Assembly (NCBI GenBank): GCA_029261995.1
Contig: JAJDAF010000036.1
Span: forward strand, 124,001-188,000
Length of the DNA stretch: 64,000 nucleotides
Reading direction: 5' to 3'
Origin: Candidatus Zhuqueibacterota bacterium
GTDB taxonomy: Bacteria > Zhuqueibacterota > Zhuqueibacteria > Oceanimicrobiales > Oceanimicrobiaceae
This document shows positions 26,629 to 36,696 of this stretch, piece after piece. The first letter of the stretch is position 1. Each line of letters begins with the position of its first letter. The translations under genes and the position numbers were made by a program. A model generated the notes under the pieces. That model saw only the letters and a list, made by a program, of their open reading frames with translations. It was not told the origin of the DNA and did not search any database.

Positions 26629-27261
26629 ATGCCAAAACAGAACAGAGTCACGCCTGGCGGCGAACTCATTGCCACGCCTGAACGCGGCGCCCTGATGGGA
26701 AATCGCGGCCTGCTGCACAATGCCCGCGGTGAAGTCAAGCGTCCGTGGCGCCTGAAAGCCTGGATTACCTGTCAGCTTGAGTTCAAGAACCGCCATCGGC
26801 CAGTCATGGCGCCCGGACAATACACCGAACTGTTTTTTCTGGACGAAGCAACCGCACTCGCCGCCGGACACCGGCCGTGCGCCGAATGCCGGCGGGCCGA
26901 CTTCATCCGCTTTAAGCAAACGTGGCTGGCTGCTAATCCCGGCCTTGTAGCTTCCCCTAATCCCCGAATCGGTGAACTCGACAACCACATGCACGAAGAA
27001 CGCATCCGGGACGATGGCGGCAAAAAAACCTATGCGGCACTCCTGTACGACCTGCCGGACGGTGTTTTTGTGTTGGACGAGCCGGGCGAATTCTTTCTTG
27101 TCAGCGGCGGCTATCTGTGGCGCTGGACGCCTTCAGGCTACATCTCGAAGTCCAGTCTGAGACCGGACTTCGAGGTCGATGTTATAACACCGCGTTCCAT
27201 TGTGAGCACGATTGCGGCAGGATATGTGCCGGAAATCCACAAGACCTGCCGGCCCAAGTAG
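26629..27261 (+). CDS. Conserved hypothetical protein with an Ada-like Cys motif
   Basis: 210 residues, cytoplasmic, beginning MPKQNRVTPGGELIATPERG. A segment AAGHRPCAECRRADFIRFK resembles half of the metal-binding region of Ada-type DNA-repair domains (GxRPCxxC), but a second Cys pair is not obvious. Later regions (YDLPDGVFVLDEPGEFFLV and LWRWTPSGY) look like beta-strands of a small globular domain. I know similar unannotated proteins but no assigned function. The 5' side is repeat DNA; the next gene is 160 bp on. Confidence 0.75.
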   Translation: MPKQNRVTPGGELIATPERGALMGNRGLLHNARGEVKRPWRLKAWITCQLEFKNRHRPVMAPGQYTELFFLDEATALAAGHRPCAECRRADFIRFKQTWLAANPGLVASPNPRIGELDNHMHEERIRDDGGKKTYAALLYDLPDGVFVLDEPGEFFLVSGGYLWRWTPSGYISKSSLRPDFEVDVITPRSIVSTIAAGYVPEIHKTCRPK

Positions 27262-27420
27262 GTGCGGACTGGCCGCAAGGATGATGAACTGTCAATGAAC
27301 GGAACTTGAATCACCTGGGGTGGAAATATTCAACAGACATGGTGTAAAAGATAATGAAAGGCACTCAATTCGTCCAGACATAGATAACCTGCAAACAACA
27401 AACGACTCGGGAGGTACCGA

Positions 27421-30400
27421 ATGAATCACTTGGTGAGACTGGTGGCGCTGGTAGCGCTGTCGTCATGTCCGGCAATCGCTGTGGCGCAGTCCACACCACT
27501 CCTGCCTCAGCAAATCGCTGACGAGGACACCACAAAAGGCATCGATGAAAAAAAGAAAGACACTGAAGAGAAAAAGGAAAGGAAAGGCTTGCCTCTCGAA
27601 CCGGGACGCACCCTCAACTTCACAGCCAGGGAGGCATCCTGGATGTCTCTCGACCTCAGTCCTGATGGGGTGACCATTGTATTTGATTTGCTCGGAGATT
27701 TGTACACCCTGCCCATTGCCGGCGGCACAGCAACGCGCATTACAAACGGTATGGCTTACGACGTACAGCCGCGCTTCAGCCCGGACGGCAAGCGGGTTGC
27801 GTTCATATCGGACTCCAGCGGCAGTGACAATGTCTGGTTGCTCGAGCTTGAGAGTAAGGAACGCAAAGCCCTGACCGAAGAAAAAAGCGGCAGTGTTCTG
27901 TCGCCGGAGTGGACCCCGGACGGCAAGTATGTCGTTTTTTCGAAGACAGGTGGAATACGCGGTTCGGCCAAACTCTGGCTGGCCCATGTCGATGGCGGCT
28001 CCGGCGTCAAGCTGATCAAAGAGCCGGAACGGCTGAAGACAATCGGCGCAGCCTTCGGTCAGGGCGAGCGCTACATCTGGTTCGCCCAGCGCACCGGCGA
28101 CTGGCAGTACAATGCGATATTTCCTCAGTACCAGTTGGGGCGCTACGACCGCGACACCGGCAAGAGTACGGTGATGACCTCGCGATATGGTTCGGCCATG
28201 CGGCCGGCGCTTTCTCCTGACGGCAAATCACTGGTCTACGCCACGCGCTACAACCACGAAACCGGGCTGCGCATTCGCGACCTGGCCACCGGCGAAGAAC
28301 GCTGGCTGGCCTACCCGGTGCAGCGGGACGACCAGGAGGCGCGCGCAACCTCAGACGTTCTGCCGGGGTACTCCTTCACGCCGGATTCAAAGGCAATTGT
28401 CGTTTCCTATGGCGGCAAAATTTGGCGCGTTCCCGTGGACGGCCGCGCCGCCACAAATATTCCATTTGAGGCAGAGGTCAAATTGGAGCTTGGCCCGGAA
28501 GTCAGGTTCGATTACAAGATCGACGACGCCGAAACCTTCGTCGCGCGACAAATCCGGCACGCCGCCCCCAGTCCCGACGGCAAGAAACTGGCATTCACAG
28601 CGCTGGACCGGCTCTGGGTGATGAGCCTGCCCGACGGTACCCCGAAACGACTGACAGATTCGAAAACCGGTGAGCACTATCCCACTTGGTCGCCGGATGG
28701 CAAATGGATTGGCTACGTGACCTGGGCCGACGCAACGGGCGGCCACATCCAGAAAGTAAAAGCCACGGGTGGTAAGCCTGTACGGCTGACCACCTCACCT
28801 GCACTTTACACGGAAACAGCATGGTCACGGGACGGTCGACGCATCGTCGCGATTCGGTCATCGTCCCGGGATTTACAGGAATCCACCGGCTTTTTTCTTG
28901 GCGGCCTGGCACAGCAATTTGTCTATGTGCCGGCGGGCGGCGGCGTTACAACGGTCATCGCCCCCACATATGGACGGTCTGAGCCACACTTCACAAATGA
29001 CGCGAACCGGCTTCATGCCTACAGCGCCACCGATGGTCTCATCTCCATGCGCTGGGATGGTACTGATGTGAAAACACACGTGAAAGTCACCGGCGGAAAA
29101 CTCCCGGGGGCAAAGAACCCCATGCGGGCCGGCATTGTCAGGATGGCGCCGAGCGGCGACCAGGCAGTGGCGCAAATCGGCAGCCAAATCTTTACCCTGA
29201 CCGTGCCGTACGTCGGTGGCGACACTCCGACAGTGAGTCTTGCCAATCCGAAAGGCGCTGCATTCCCTGCCAGAAAACTGACCGACATCGGTGGGCAATT
29301 CCCAGCGTGGAGTAGTGACGCCAAGCTGGTGCACTGGTCCATCGGCAACGCTTTCGTGACTTACGATCTGGATGCGGCCAAAGCATTTTCCGACAGCCTG
29401 GAGGCCGCGGAAGAAGATACCACCGCACAAAAGGAAGACGCGCAAGCGTCGGCTGTTCAAGACACAAGCGCCGCCGTCGCTGAGACAAAAGATGATAAGA
29501 AGAAAGACAAACCCAGCTACAAACCAGTCGAGCAGCGCATTGAGATTACGGCGACGCGGGACACGCCGCAGGGAATAATGGTCTTGCGCGGCGCTCGCGC
29601 CATAACCATGAAAGGCCACGAAGTCATAGAAGACGCGGATATCGTGGTCCGCAACAACCGCATCCTGGCAGTCGGGCAGCGAGGACAAGTCGAGGTCCCA
29701 CTCGGCGCGCGCATAGAGGACGTGGCCGGCAAAACCATCATCCCAGGATTTGTGGACACGCACTACCACGCAAAGTGGCTGATCCCGGAGACGCACAGCA
29801 CTCAGGCCTGGCAATATCTGACCAACCTGGCCTACGGCGTCACCACCACCCGCGACCCGCAGACAGCCACTACCGACATCCTGACCTACTCCGACCTGGT
29901 GGAGACCGGCGCCATGGTCGGGCCGCGTATCTACTCAACCGGACCGGGTGTTTTCGTCAATGAGCAAATCAAAGACCTTGAACACGCCCGCAACGTGCTC
30001 AGGCGCTACAGCGATTACTACGACACCAAAACTTTCAAAATGTATATGACCGGCAACCGCCAACAAAGGCAGTGGCTGATCATGGCAGCCAAAGAGCTGG
30101 AGCTGATGCCAACCACCGAGGGCGGCCTGGACTACAAGCTCAACCTGACGCACGTCATCGACGGCTATTCGGGTCTGGAACACTCGCTGCCAATTACACC
30201 GCTTTACAGCGATGTGCTGCAGCTGTTCGTGAAATCGGGCATAACCTACTCTCCGACACTGCTGGTTTCCTACGGCGGGCCTTTCGGTGAGAACTACTAT
30301 TATGCCACTGAAAATGTCTACGGCGATGAAAAACTTCGCCATTTTACGCCGCACAAAGAAGTGGCGTCAAAGGCGCTGCGGCGCGGCAACAATCCCGGGC

Positions 30401-30843
30401 CCGGCGGCTGGTTCCACAAAGACGAATACGTCTTTCCAAGACATGCTGAATTCCTCGCCAGACTGTTGCCGGCAGGCGGGCGCATCGGCGTTGGCAGTCA
30501 CGGCCAGCTACAGGGCCTGGGCTACCACTGGGAACTCTGGTCAATACAATCTGGCGGTCTGTCTGAACACGACGTTCTGCGTACCGCGACCATTTACGGT
30601 GCCGAAGGCATCGGCTTCGGCGCAGACATCGGCAGCATTGAGCCGGGTAAACTCGCCGACCTGCTGGTGCTGGACGATAACCCGCTGGACGACATCCGCA
30701 ATTCGAACACCATTCGATTTGTGATGAAGAATGGCCGGATGTACCAGGGCGACACGCTCAACGAAGTCTGGCCGAGACAAAAAGAATTGGCGGAGCAGTT
30801 CTGGCGAAACGGGGCGCCGCAGACGGCGGCAGGGATTCAGTAG
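27421..30843 (+). CDS. Exported TolB-propeller/amidohydrolase fusion
   Basis: 1140 residues with signal peptide (ending AIAVAQ), a Lys/Glu-rich linker, and a WD40-like beta-propeller of TolB type (about residues 55-660; repeats such as FSPDGKRVAFISDSSGS). After a Lys/Asp/Thr linker (DTTAQKEDAQASAV...DDKKKDKP) comes an amidohydrolase barrel (about 715-1110). Barrel metal ligands visible are HYH in VDTHYHAKW, Lys in FKMYMTG, His in THVIDGYSG and the C-terminal GSHGQLQG; the usual strand-8 Asp of GTDA is replaced in that last motif. GGGAGG precedes the ATG. Likely a periplasmic hydrolase of a peptide-like or cyclic amide substrate. Confidence 0.9.
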   Translation: MNHLVRLVALVALSSCPAIAVAQSTPLLPQQIADEDTTKGIDEKKKDTEEKKERKGLPLEPGRTLNFTAREASWMSLDLSPDGVTIVFDLLGDLYTLPIAGGTATRITNGMAYDVQPRFSPDGKRVAFISDSSGSDNVWLLELESKERKALTEEKSGSVLSPEWTPDGKYVVFSKTGGIRGSAKLWLAHVDGGSGVKLIKEPERLKTIGAAFGQGERYIWFAQRTGDWQYNAIFPQYQLGRYDRDTGKSTVMTSRYGSAMRPALSPDGKSLVYATRYNHETGLRIRDLATGEERWLAYPVQRDDQEARATSDVLPGYSFTPDSKAIVVSYGGKIWRVPVDGRAATNIPFEAEVKLELGPEVRFDYKIDDAETFVARQIRHAAPSPDGKKLAFTALDRLWVMSLPDGTPKRLTDSKTGEHYPTWSPDGKWIGYVTWADATGGHIQKVKATGGKPVRLTTSPALYTETAWSRDGRRIVAIRSSSRDLQESTGFFLGGLAQQFVYVPAGGGVTTVIAPTYGRSEPHFTNDANRLHAYSATDGLISMRWDGTDVKTHVKVTGGKLPGAKNPMRAGIVRMAPSGDQAVAQIGSQIFTLTVPYVGGDTPTVSLANPKGAAFPARKLTDIGGQFPAWSSDAKLVHWSIGNAFVTYDLDAAKAFSDSLEAAEEDTTAQKEDAQASAVQDTSAAVAETKDDKKKDKPSYKPVEQRIEITATRDTPQGIMVLRGARAITMKGHEVIEDADIVVRNNRILAVGQRGQVEVPLGARIEDVAGKTIIPGFVDTHYHAKWLIPETHSTQAWQYLTNLAYGVTTTRDPQTATTDILTYSDLVETGAMVGPRIYSTGPGVFVNEQIKDLEHARNVLRRYSDYYDTKTFKMYMTGNRQQRQWLIMAAKELELMPTTEGGLDYKLNLTHVIDGYSGLEHSLPITPLYSDVLQLFVKSGITYSPTLLVSYGGPFGENYYYATENVYGDEKLRHFTPHKEVASKALRRGNNPGPGGWFHKDEYVFPRHAEFLARLLPAGGRIGVGSHGQLQGLGYHWELWSIQSGGLSEHDVLRTATIYGAEGIGFGADIGSIEPGKLADLLVLDDNPLDDIRNSNTIRFVMKNGRMYQGDTLNEVWPRQKELAEQFWRNGAPQTAAGIQ

Positions 30844-30864
30844 TCTCTGCTTAATCTAATGCAA

Positions 30865-30905
30865 GGAGTCTCCATGGCAGGCGGAATGCCTGCCGTGGAG
30901 ACTCC
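30865..30905. terminator. Bidirectional hairpin between convergent genes
   Basis: An 18-bp stem (30865-30882 with 30888-30905, one G-U pair) with loop GGAAT. It lies between the convergent amidohydrolase and 1910-residue protein genes. T-runs are short on both sides. Confidence 0.65.
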
Positions 30906-30921
30906 GTTGTTCTGATAAGAT

Positions 30922-33900
30922 CTACCGCACCAACAAGAGTTTGCGGCTTGCGACGAAGTCTCCCGCGACCATCCGAACCAGGTAGATACCGCTGGCCACG
31001 GGACTGCGGCGACGGTCTAAACCACTCCAACCGATTTCATGAATGCCATGCGCCACATCTTGATCAACCAGGTCAACGATTTTCTGGCCCTTGAGATTGA
31101 AAATGCCTATCCTGACGTGCGTAGATTTGGCAATCTTGTAGCGAATAGTCGTTTCGGGGTTGAACGGATTCGGATAGTTCGAGTACAAAGCAAACGACTG
31201 CGGTTCGTTCTCGGCGACGCGCTCATCAACTGCGGTCACCAATGGCGCCACATTGCTGGTGAACGGAATAGAATTTCCATTCTCGTCATTGGCTGATACG
31301 TTGACGAACGATAGCCATGTCGTATCCTGATCTATGACCGCTGTTGGCGACATTCGGGCCAGAATGCGTGCAATCCGACCGGAACCACTCACTGTTCCCT
31401 GGCCAGCCTTCTTTGAAGCACCGATGCTGACCTTTCCCGTCACGAAGTCGATTTGGGGGAAAAAGATGATGTCGCTACCCAGAAAATTCAAGTCACCCGG
31501 TACGACGGACAGGGTATCGAGAAAGGTCTGCGGTTCGTACATCAGCTCAAACGAAATCCCGAACAGGTCCGTCACATCTTTAGCCAGAATATCGATGGCA
31601 AATTCCTGGCCGGGATCCGGGTCACCGTCCACCAGAACCTCAAGCGATGCAGTTTGTTGAACGCCTAGCGCCAATGCGTCCGGCTCGGTCGTTGGTGAGG
31701 AAGAAGCCATTAGACTATGTGTTCTGCCCCAATTCAGTCCGATGCAAAGGACATCTGCTTGATCCACGACGCCGTCCCCATTGGCATCCGCATAGGCGCA
31801 ATTCGGATTTGACCAGGGCGTCACCGGCTGGCCTTGCCAGGCACATGAGCCGTTGTTGCGCGCCGGACCGGTCTGCGCCCAACACAAGCCGATGGGCAAG
31901 ACATCAGACTGATTGACAAGGCCATCGTTGTTCGTGTCGCCCGGCCAAACCAATAGCCCCGCAAAGCTCACACGGGCGTCTGATGGATTCATCGTAATTG
32001 AATTTCCTGATGGGTCCAGCGCATCAATGTTCGTCAAAGACAAGCGCACTTCGGTCGAAGGTGGCGTCGATGAGTGCGATTCGAACTTGATTCGCGCCAC
32101 GACGCCATCACCGCTCACTCCGCCCTGGCCCGATTTGCGGCTGATGCCAACACTGACTTTGCCGTTGCCCTCATCGACATCTGAGACAAACACGGGACTG
32201 CTGCCCAGAAACGGACCCGGAACCACACTGGAGCTCGTCGGCGAAACAACACCGATGAAATTAGTATGGCTGAAATTCAGCTCGAAACTGACGCCAAACA
32301 GGTTTTGCACGGAACCGACACTGATGTCTACCCAAAACTCACCACCGATGGGCTGCGGACTCGAGACTACCGGTTGGATGGTCACGGCTGAAGGCTCATA
32401 GGAAATCGCATCATTGCGGATGTTCGACAGACCGCCGGCATTGCGAACACGAAGATAAACAACCTTCGTGCCAAATGCCGAACTCAACGTAAATGTCGGA
32501 GAGGCCGAGTAAGAACGCCAGCTCGCACCGCTGAAGTTTGAGTTCTCACTCGCCTGGTACTCAGCAGGGCTGTTGGTCGCACTGTTATTAAGGGTCACCG
32601 TCCGGCTGATCGTGCTCGAAGCACCGTTGTTAATTGCAAAGCTCGTCAAGCTCGGGGCTTGCTGGGAACAGGTCGTGCCGGTCACCGACACATTGTCAAA
32701 ACAGCCGGTACGCTTCCTGACACCAAAGCCGATGTATCCCTGCGTGATGCTGGCATCACTAACTTCAAACAGGGAACTGCCATCGACCGACACCTTGATA
32801 TTGGGAAGGCTGCGCTCAACCCTGACACGGTGAAAACGATTGTCCCCAACAAAATCTCCAGATACCGATCTTAACTCCGTAGCGCTGCCATTGAGAACCC
32901 GAAAGAGCGTCACGCCATTGGTCAAGAAACGCAGTACATAGTGATTCAGTGGCTCATTGTTGAAACCGTCAGCTCCAAAAACCACGAGATAGCCTTTATT
33001 GGAAGATGCGGTTGATTTTGCATCCAGCTCGAGCACGAAATCATGCAGACTGGTCGGCAAGAAAGTGTATTCATTGCCAGTGGAATTCCCCTGTACCAGA
33101 CAATTGGCGGGATCGCCATCGACTTGTTGCACACGCCAGCTCGAAGGGGTCACGGGATGCCAGCCGTTGGCGTTGCCGCCCTGGAAGTTGTCGGAAAAGT
33201 TGAAGTTCTGGTTGCTGCACGCTTCCTCAACGGTGAACACACCCGGGCCAAGCGCCTGCTGTCCGTCAGGGTTTCGCACGATTACGTCGCGTGGGCCTGC
33301 GGCGGCATTGGTTGCGATAGAGATGTTGGCTTTGATTCGGCTGGAATTGACTAGAGAGACTGAATTCACGGAAATACCTGTGCCGCTGAAACTAACGGTG
33401 GCTCCGTTGTGGAAATTGGCGCCGAAGATAGTCAACTCCAGCGTCTCACCCTGCTTGCCCGCTGCGGGATTAACAGAAGTTAATGAGACTATTGTACTTG
33501 AGAAAATCGATGCCCTAATGGGTAGAATGAGCTGGTTAGCGGAAGATGAAACGGTCAACTGCCCGTGGTACTCTCCTATGGGAGTCTCGTCAGGCATGAC
33601 AATAGAGATATAAGCTGTCGTGGCTGAATCAGGTTGCAGTGAGCTTATAGGTGCATCGACCAGCACCCGCGAACTAGGGATAACATTGCCGTTGAACGAA
33701 ACAAGATTGGTGCTTCTAAACGCAATGTTGCTCGCCCCGTTGTGTCCTCCGATCTCACGGAAGAGCATAACCGTCTCAAGGGTATCTGTAGCTTGAGTTC
33801 CAGCTAAAACGACACTGTCTGGCAGCGACAGAATAGTCGCTGGATGGTCTGGCTCCTCAATCAGAATTACTTCGCAGTTTTCTTGTGTCTCGGCGCTGAC

Positions 33901-36654
33901 TGCCACTACTTCAACCCGATAGATGGCGTCGGGTGGCAGATCGATGGTGATTATTTCTGGCTTCGTAGTCGAGCCCGAGTATAAGGCGTTGGGTATCTGT
34001 AGATCCACACTGCCTGTTGAATAGTCTACCCCAACATGATTCCCGGCTTGGTCGTAGAGGTGGAGGTCAAAATCGCTTCCAGGGTAAGACATTACGAATC
34101 GTGCGCGCCGGGTACCTGCGGTTATCGAGGCAGATTCACTGACTGATTGACCGGCATTGAGATTTGCTGATAGAATGCTAAAGACATTGTCTAAATAGCA
34201 TCCGAGCGCGCCGCCCCCACAAACCTTGAAAAAACTATGTTTCGTTTCTCTGCCTGCGCTACTGACGACGGTGATTTCAGGAAAGTAGTAATTCATGCCA
34301 AAAAACGTATTTGGCGGAGCCTGGAAAGGTATCTGCAAAGTTCGGCTCGCTCCAGGAGAAATCTCAACAATGTCAGAATGAAATACCATCAATGGCTGCC
34401 CATTCACCTCGTTGGGCACAGACATCACGGCCAAGGCCGATGCCTGCTTATCGTGGCTTTGGTTTGTCACCCTTATGGTTGCGATACCCGACCCTACGGA
34501 TTGACCAAGCCCCAGGTAGATATCGTCTATAGCGGGTTTGGACACTTGCACAGAGCGTGAATAGTTGTAACGAGTATCCACTAAAGTAGGATCGTTAGTG
34601 ACAGCTTCAATCTCGTTGAGCGCGTTTTCATACATCTGAATGGCTTGGGTCAAGTCGGATCTTACTTTGCAGGTAGCGTCAATATGAGCAACGTGAACCG
34701 CACGTGTCGTTTGCAGTGATAGAGCATCAAGAGCAAAGGAAACCGAGTTACATACAGGGGACACTTTTGTCCAATAGAAGCCTTCAACAGCGGCAGCTGG
34801 GAGACCTCCAGACACGATACCGACCGCAGTCGCACCAACTTTTAACACCGTTGCCGCAGTGCACCCGTACCATACCGCCTGTTTGATCTTTCCAAGGGTC
34901 TCGAATTGCTCGACTTGCCAATTCAGACCGCGTAGAGATGAACTCGAGGAGCCAACTAGATAGTCGCTACGTGGAAACGAGCCTAGCTCGGATTGACCGG
35001 GCACGATCCAATACGCAAAGGCTTCTTGGCCTAAACGAGTACGACTCGGGATCGCCTTTCTAATGTCACTCGCCAACCGCGAAATTGCGATTCTGAACTC
35101 CTCGACTGGGAATGTGCTTGGCAACTCAGCGGGTATATTGATGTTTCCAGAGCCACGAATGCGGCCAAGCAGAGCATTTATTCCGGTAAGGCCTTGCTCG
35201 AACCCCCATCCCACAGTGTTGTCATAGGCGTCCGCGAGAATCTTGCTCTCTATCGTTGGCGGATCGTCATTGGGATCAATGTTATTCAAGGTGGCGATAT
35301 TGGTTCTAAGAAAGAAGTCTACTTCAACCAGCAACAACTGGGCGAGGAATATATGGAATGCGCCCCTCGAGCCAGCAACAACTCCGGCTGACGCAAGCTC
35401 ATCAACAAGCCCACCCAATGTTTCAGTAGTCGCGGTCGTCAGTTTCTGATTTAGGCTAATTGCGAGATCAGTAGCATTCGCGTCTGGCGTTACCAGATCA
35501 AGAGCGAAACTCGAATGATACGCGTAGGCGTCCACCGTGCCGACCACATAGTCGTAAACAGCGTCCCTAAGTTGCTCGACGGCTTGTCTGATGTCATCCG
35601 AGGGCTGTCCAGCAGTTCTTGGTCCGGTACCATAGAATGTCGAAATGGTGCTTGAAGCAGATTCGGACCCGACGGTGCCGAAGTCATAGTAGAGCAGAAC
35701 ACACCCGTCACTCTCAGGGGATGTCGTAAAACCGGGCGTGTAAAACCTTTGATCAGGATCAGGAGTATAGTCCCAAACCTGCTGGAAAGCATTGGGCCAC
35801 CACGCAAACACCATTCTTTCAGGGATATCATTTAGCGAACCGAATCCCCTTAATGATGGATTTACGGGAGTCAACCAAGCTTCCCAGTTCAAAAAGTTCA
35901 CAGTAGGTATGTCGGTTTCGAAAGTTCTCGTGCCAAGGGGGGGCGCATAAAGGGGCGACCCGTCGTTGTCATAAATTTGAGTATCTAGTAAGTATCGCAC
36001 CTGAACATGATGATCGAAAAAATCATCGTTTTCGACTGATACGTAGAGTCCGAGAGCGTCTCCCTCGAGCCGAAAAATCTGCCTGACCTGCACATTGCTG
36101 CCAACATCATATGTTATTGTAGCTTCGAGTTGGTTTGTCATGGTCAAGGCGCTAGTCACCAAAAGCGTGCCATCCGATTGACTGTATATCGCGCCATCAA
36201 TGTTGACAGAAAAGTAGCCCGTTTCTGCCTTTGGGAACAAGAGCCACTTACCATCAGATGCTCGTCTCATTGTGAATGTGCCATCATCATTAAAGTCAAC
36301 AATTAGTTTTCCATTATTGAGCGTCAAGGCTGTCATGGTTGTTTGCGATGCTGACGCCAGGTGAGACGCTTCGTATCCTTTTAAGATTCTGTATTGCCAG
36401 CGCTCTGAGTCAAGCACCGTAAGATGAGATTCTCTTGCCATGACCATAACTCTTTTATCGAACCTGCCAATGATTGATAGGCCAAGATTCGACATTTGAG
36501 TTACTTGACGTTCATCTTCAATCGTGACGCATATCAAGATATGCTTGACGTCGTCATCTGCAATGGTTTCTTTTGCGTAAACCAGGATCGAGCTGACGAT
36601 GAGAGTCAGACATGCGATAAGAATCAAGTTTCTTGAATAAGCCCTGAGATACAT
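30922..36654 (-). CDS. Large exported multidomain protein with cohesin-like and dockerin-like modules and a C-terminal sorting domain
   Basis: 1910 residues; GGAGGAGGG precedes the ATG at 36654 and a signal peptide follows. The first 800 or so residues match nothing I know. A pre-peptidase-like beta domain lies at about 848-930 and an IPT/TIG domain (SLTSVNPAAGKQGETLELTI) at about 1050-1145. A LamG-like domain follows (1150-1320), then a cohesin-like domain (1423-1570), a dockerin-like pair of Ca loops (GDTNNDGLVNQSD and ADANGDGVVDQAD, 1570-1640) and a second cohesin-like domain (1670-1805). A FlgD-like sorting domain ends it (YPNPFNPETTIRY to the end), as in proteins exported by T9SS-type routes. 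Probably cell-surface; the adhesive or scaffolding role is inference. It is the first of two adjacent genes with such sorting tails. Confidence 0.85.
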   Translation of the reverse strand: MYLRAYSRNLILIACLTLIVSSILVYAKETIADDDVKHILICVTIEDERQVTQMSNLGLSIIGRFDKRVMVMARESHLTVLDSERWQYRILKGYEASHLASASQTTMTALTLNNGKLIVDFNDDGTFTMRRASDGKWLLFPKAETGYFSVNIDGAIYSQSDGTLLVTSALTMTNQLEATITYDVGSNVQVRQIFRLEGDALGLYVSVENDDFFDHHVQVRYLLDTQIYDNDGSPLYAPPLGTRTFETDIPTVNFLNWEAWLTPVNPSLRGFGSLNDIPERMVFAWWPNAFQQVWDYTPDPDQRFYTPGFTTSPESDGCVLLYYDFGTVGSESASSTISTFYGTGPRTAGQPSDDIRQAVEQLRDAVYDYVVGTVDAYAYHSSFALDLVTPDANATDLAISLNQKLTTATTETLGGLVDELASAGVVAGSRGAFHIFLAQLLLVEVDFFLRTNIATLNNIDPNDDPPTIESKILADAYDNTVGWGFEQGLTGINALLGRIRGSGNINIPAELPSTFPVEEFRIAISRLASDIRKAIPSRTRLGQEAFAYWIVPGQSELGSFPRSDYLVGSSSSSLRGLNWQVEQFETLGKIKQAVWYGCTAATVLKVGATAVGIVSGGLPAAAVEGFYWTKVSPVCNSVSFALDALSLQTTRAVHVAHIDATCKVRSDLTQAIQMYENALNEIEAVTNDPTLVDTRYNYSRSVQVSKPAIDDIYLGLGQSVGSGIATIRVTNQSHDKQASALAVMSVPNEVNGQPLMVFHSDIVEISPGASRTLQIPFQAPPNTFFGMNYYFPEITVVSSAGRETKHSFFKVCGGGALGCYLDNVFSILSANLNAGQSVSESASITAGTRRARFVMSYPGSDFDLHLYDQAGNHVGVDYSTGSVDLQIPNALYSGSTTKPEIITIDLPPDAIYRVEVVAVSAETQENCEVILIEEPDHPATILSLPDSVVLAGTQATDTLETVMLFREIGGHNGASNIAFRSTNLVSFNGNVIPSSRVLVDAPISSLQPDSATTAYISIVMPDETPIGEYHGQLTVSSSANQLILPIRASIFSSTIVSLTSVNPAAGKQGETLELTIFGANFHNGATVSFSGTGISVNSVSLVNSSRIKANISIATNAAAGPRDVIVRNPDGQQALGPGVFTVEEACSNQNFNFSDNFQGGNANGWHPVTPSSWRVQQVDGDPANCLVQGNSTGNEYTFLPTSLHDFVLELDAKSTASSNKGYLVVFGADGFNNEPLNHYVLRFLTNGVTLFRVLNGSATELRSVSGDFVGDNRFHRVRVERSLPNIKVSVDGSSLFEVSDASITQGYIGFGVRKRTGCFDNVSVTGTTCSQQAPSLTSFAINNGASSTISRTVTLNNSATNSPAEYQASENSNFSGASWRSYSASPTFTLSSAFGTKVVYLRVRNAGGLSNIRNDAISYEPSAVTIQPVVSSPQPIGGEFWVDISVGSVQNLFGVSFELNFSHTNFIGVVSPTSSSVVPGPFLGSSPVFVSDVDEGNGKVSVGISRKSGQGGVSGDGVVARIKFESHSSTPPSTEVRLSLTNIDALDPSGNSITMNPSDARVSFAGLLVWPGDTNNDGLVNQSDVLPIGLCWAQTGPARNNGSCAWQGQPVTPWSNPNCAYADANGDGVVDQADVLCIGLNWGRTHSLMASSSPTTEPDALALGVQQTASLEVLVDGDPDPGQEFAIDILAKDVTDLFGISFELMYEPQTFLDTLSVVPGDLNFLGSDIIFFPQIDFVTGKVSIGASKKAGQGTVSGSGRIARILARMSPTAVIDQDTTWLSFVNVSANDENGNSIPFTSNVAPLVTAVDERVAENEPQSFALYSNYPNPFNPETTIRYKIAKSTHVRIGIFNLKGQKIVDLVDQDVAHGIHEIGWSGLDRRRSPVASGIYLVRMVAGDFVASRKLLLVR

Positions 36655-36696
36655 GGTACCCTCCTCCGTAGATATACATCCTTTATTGACATCAAT

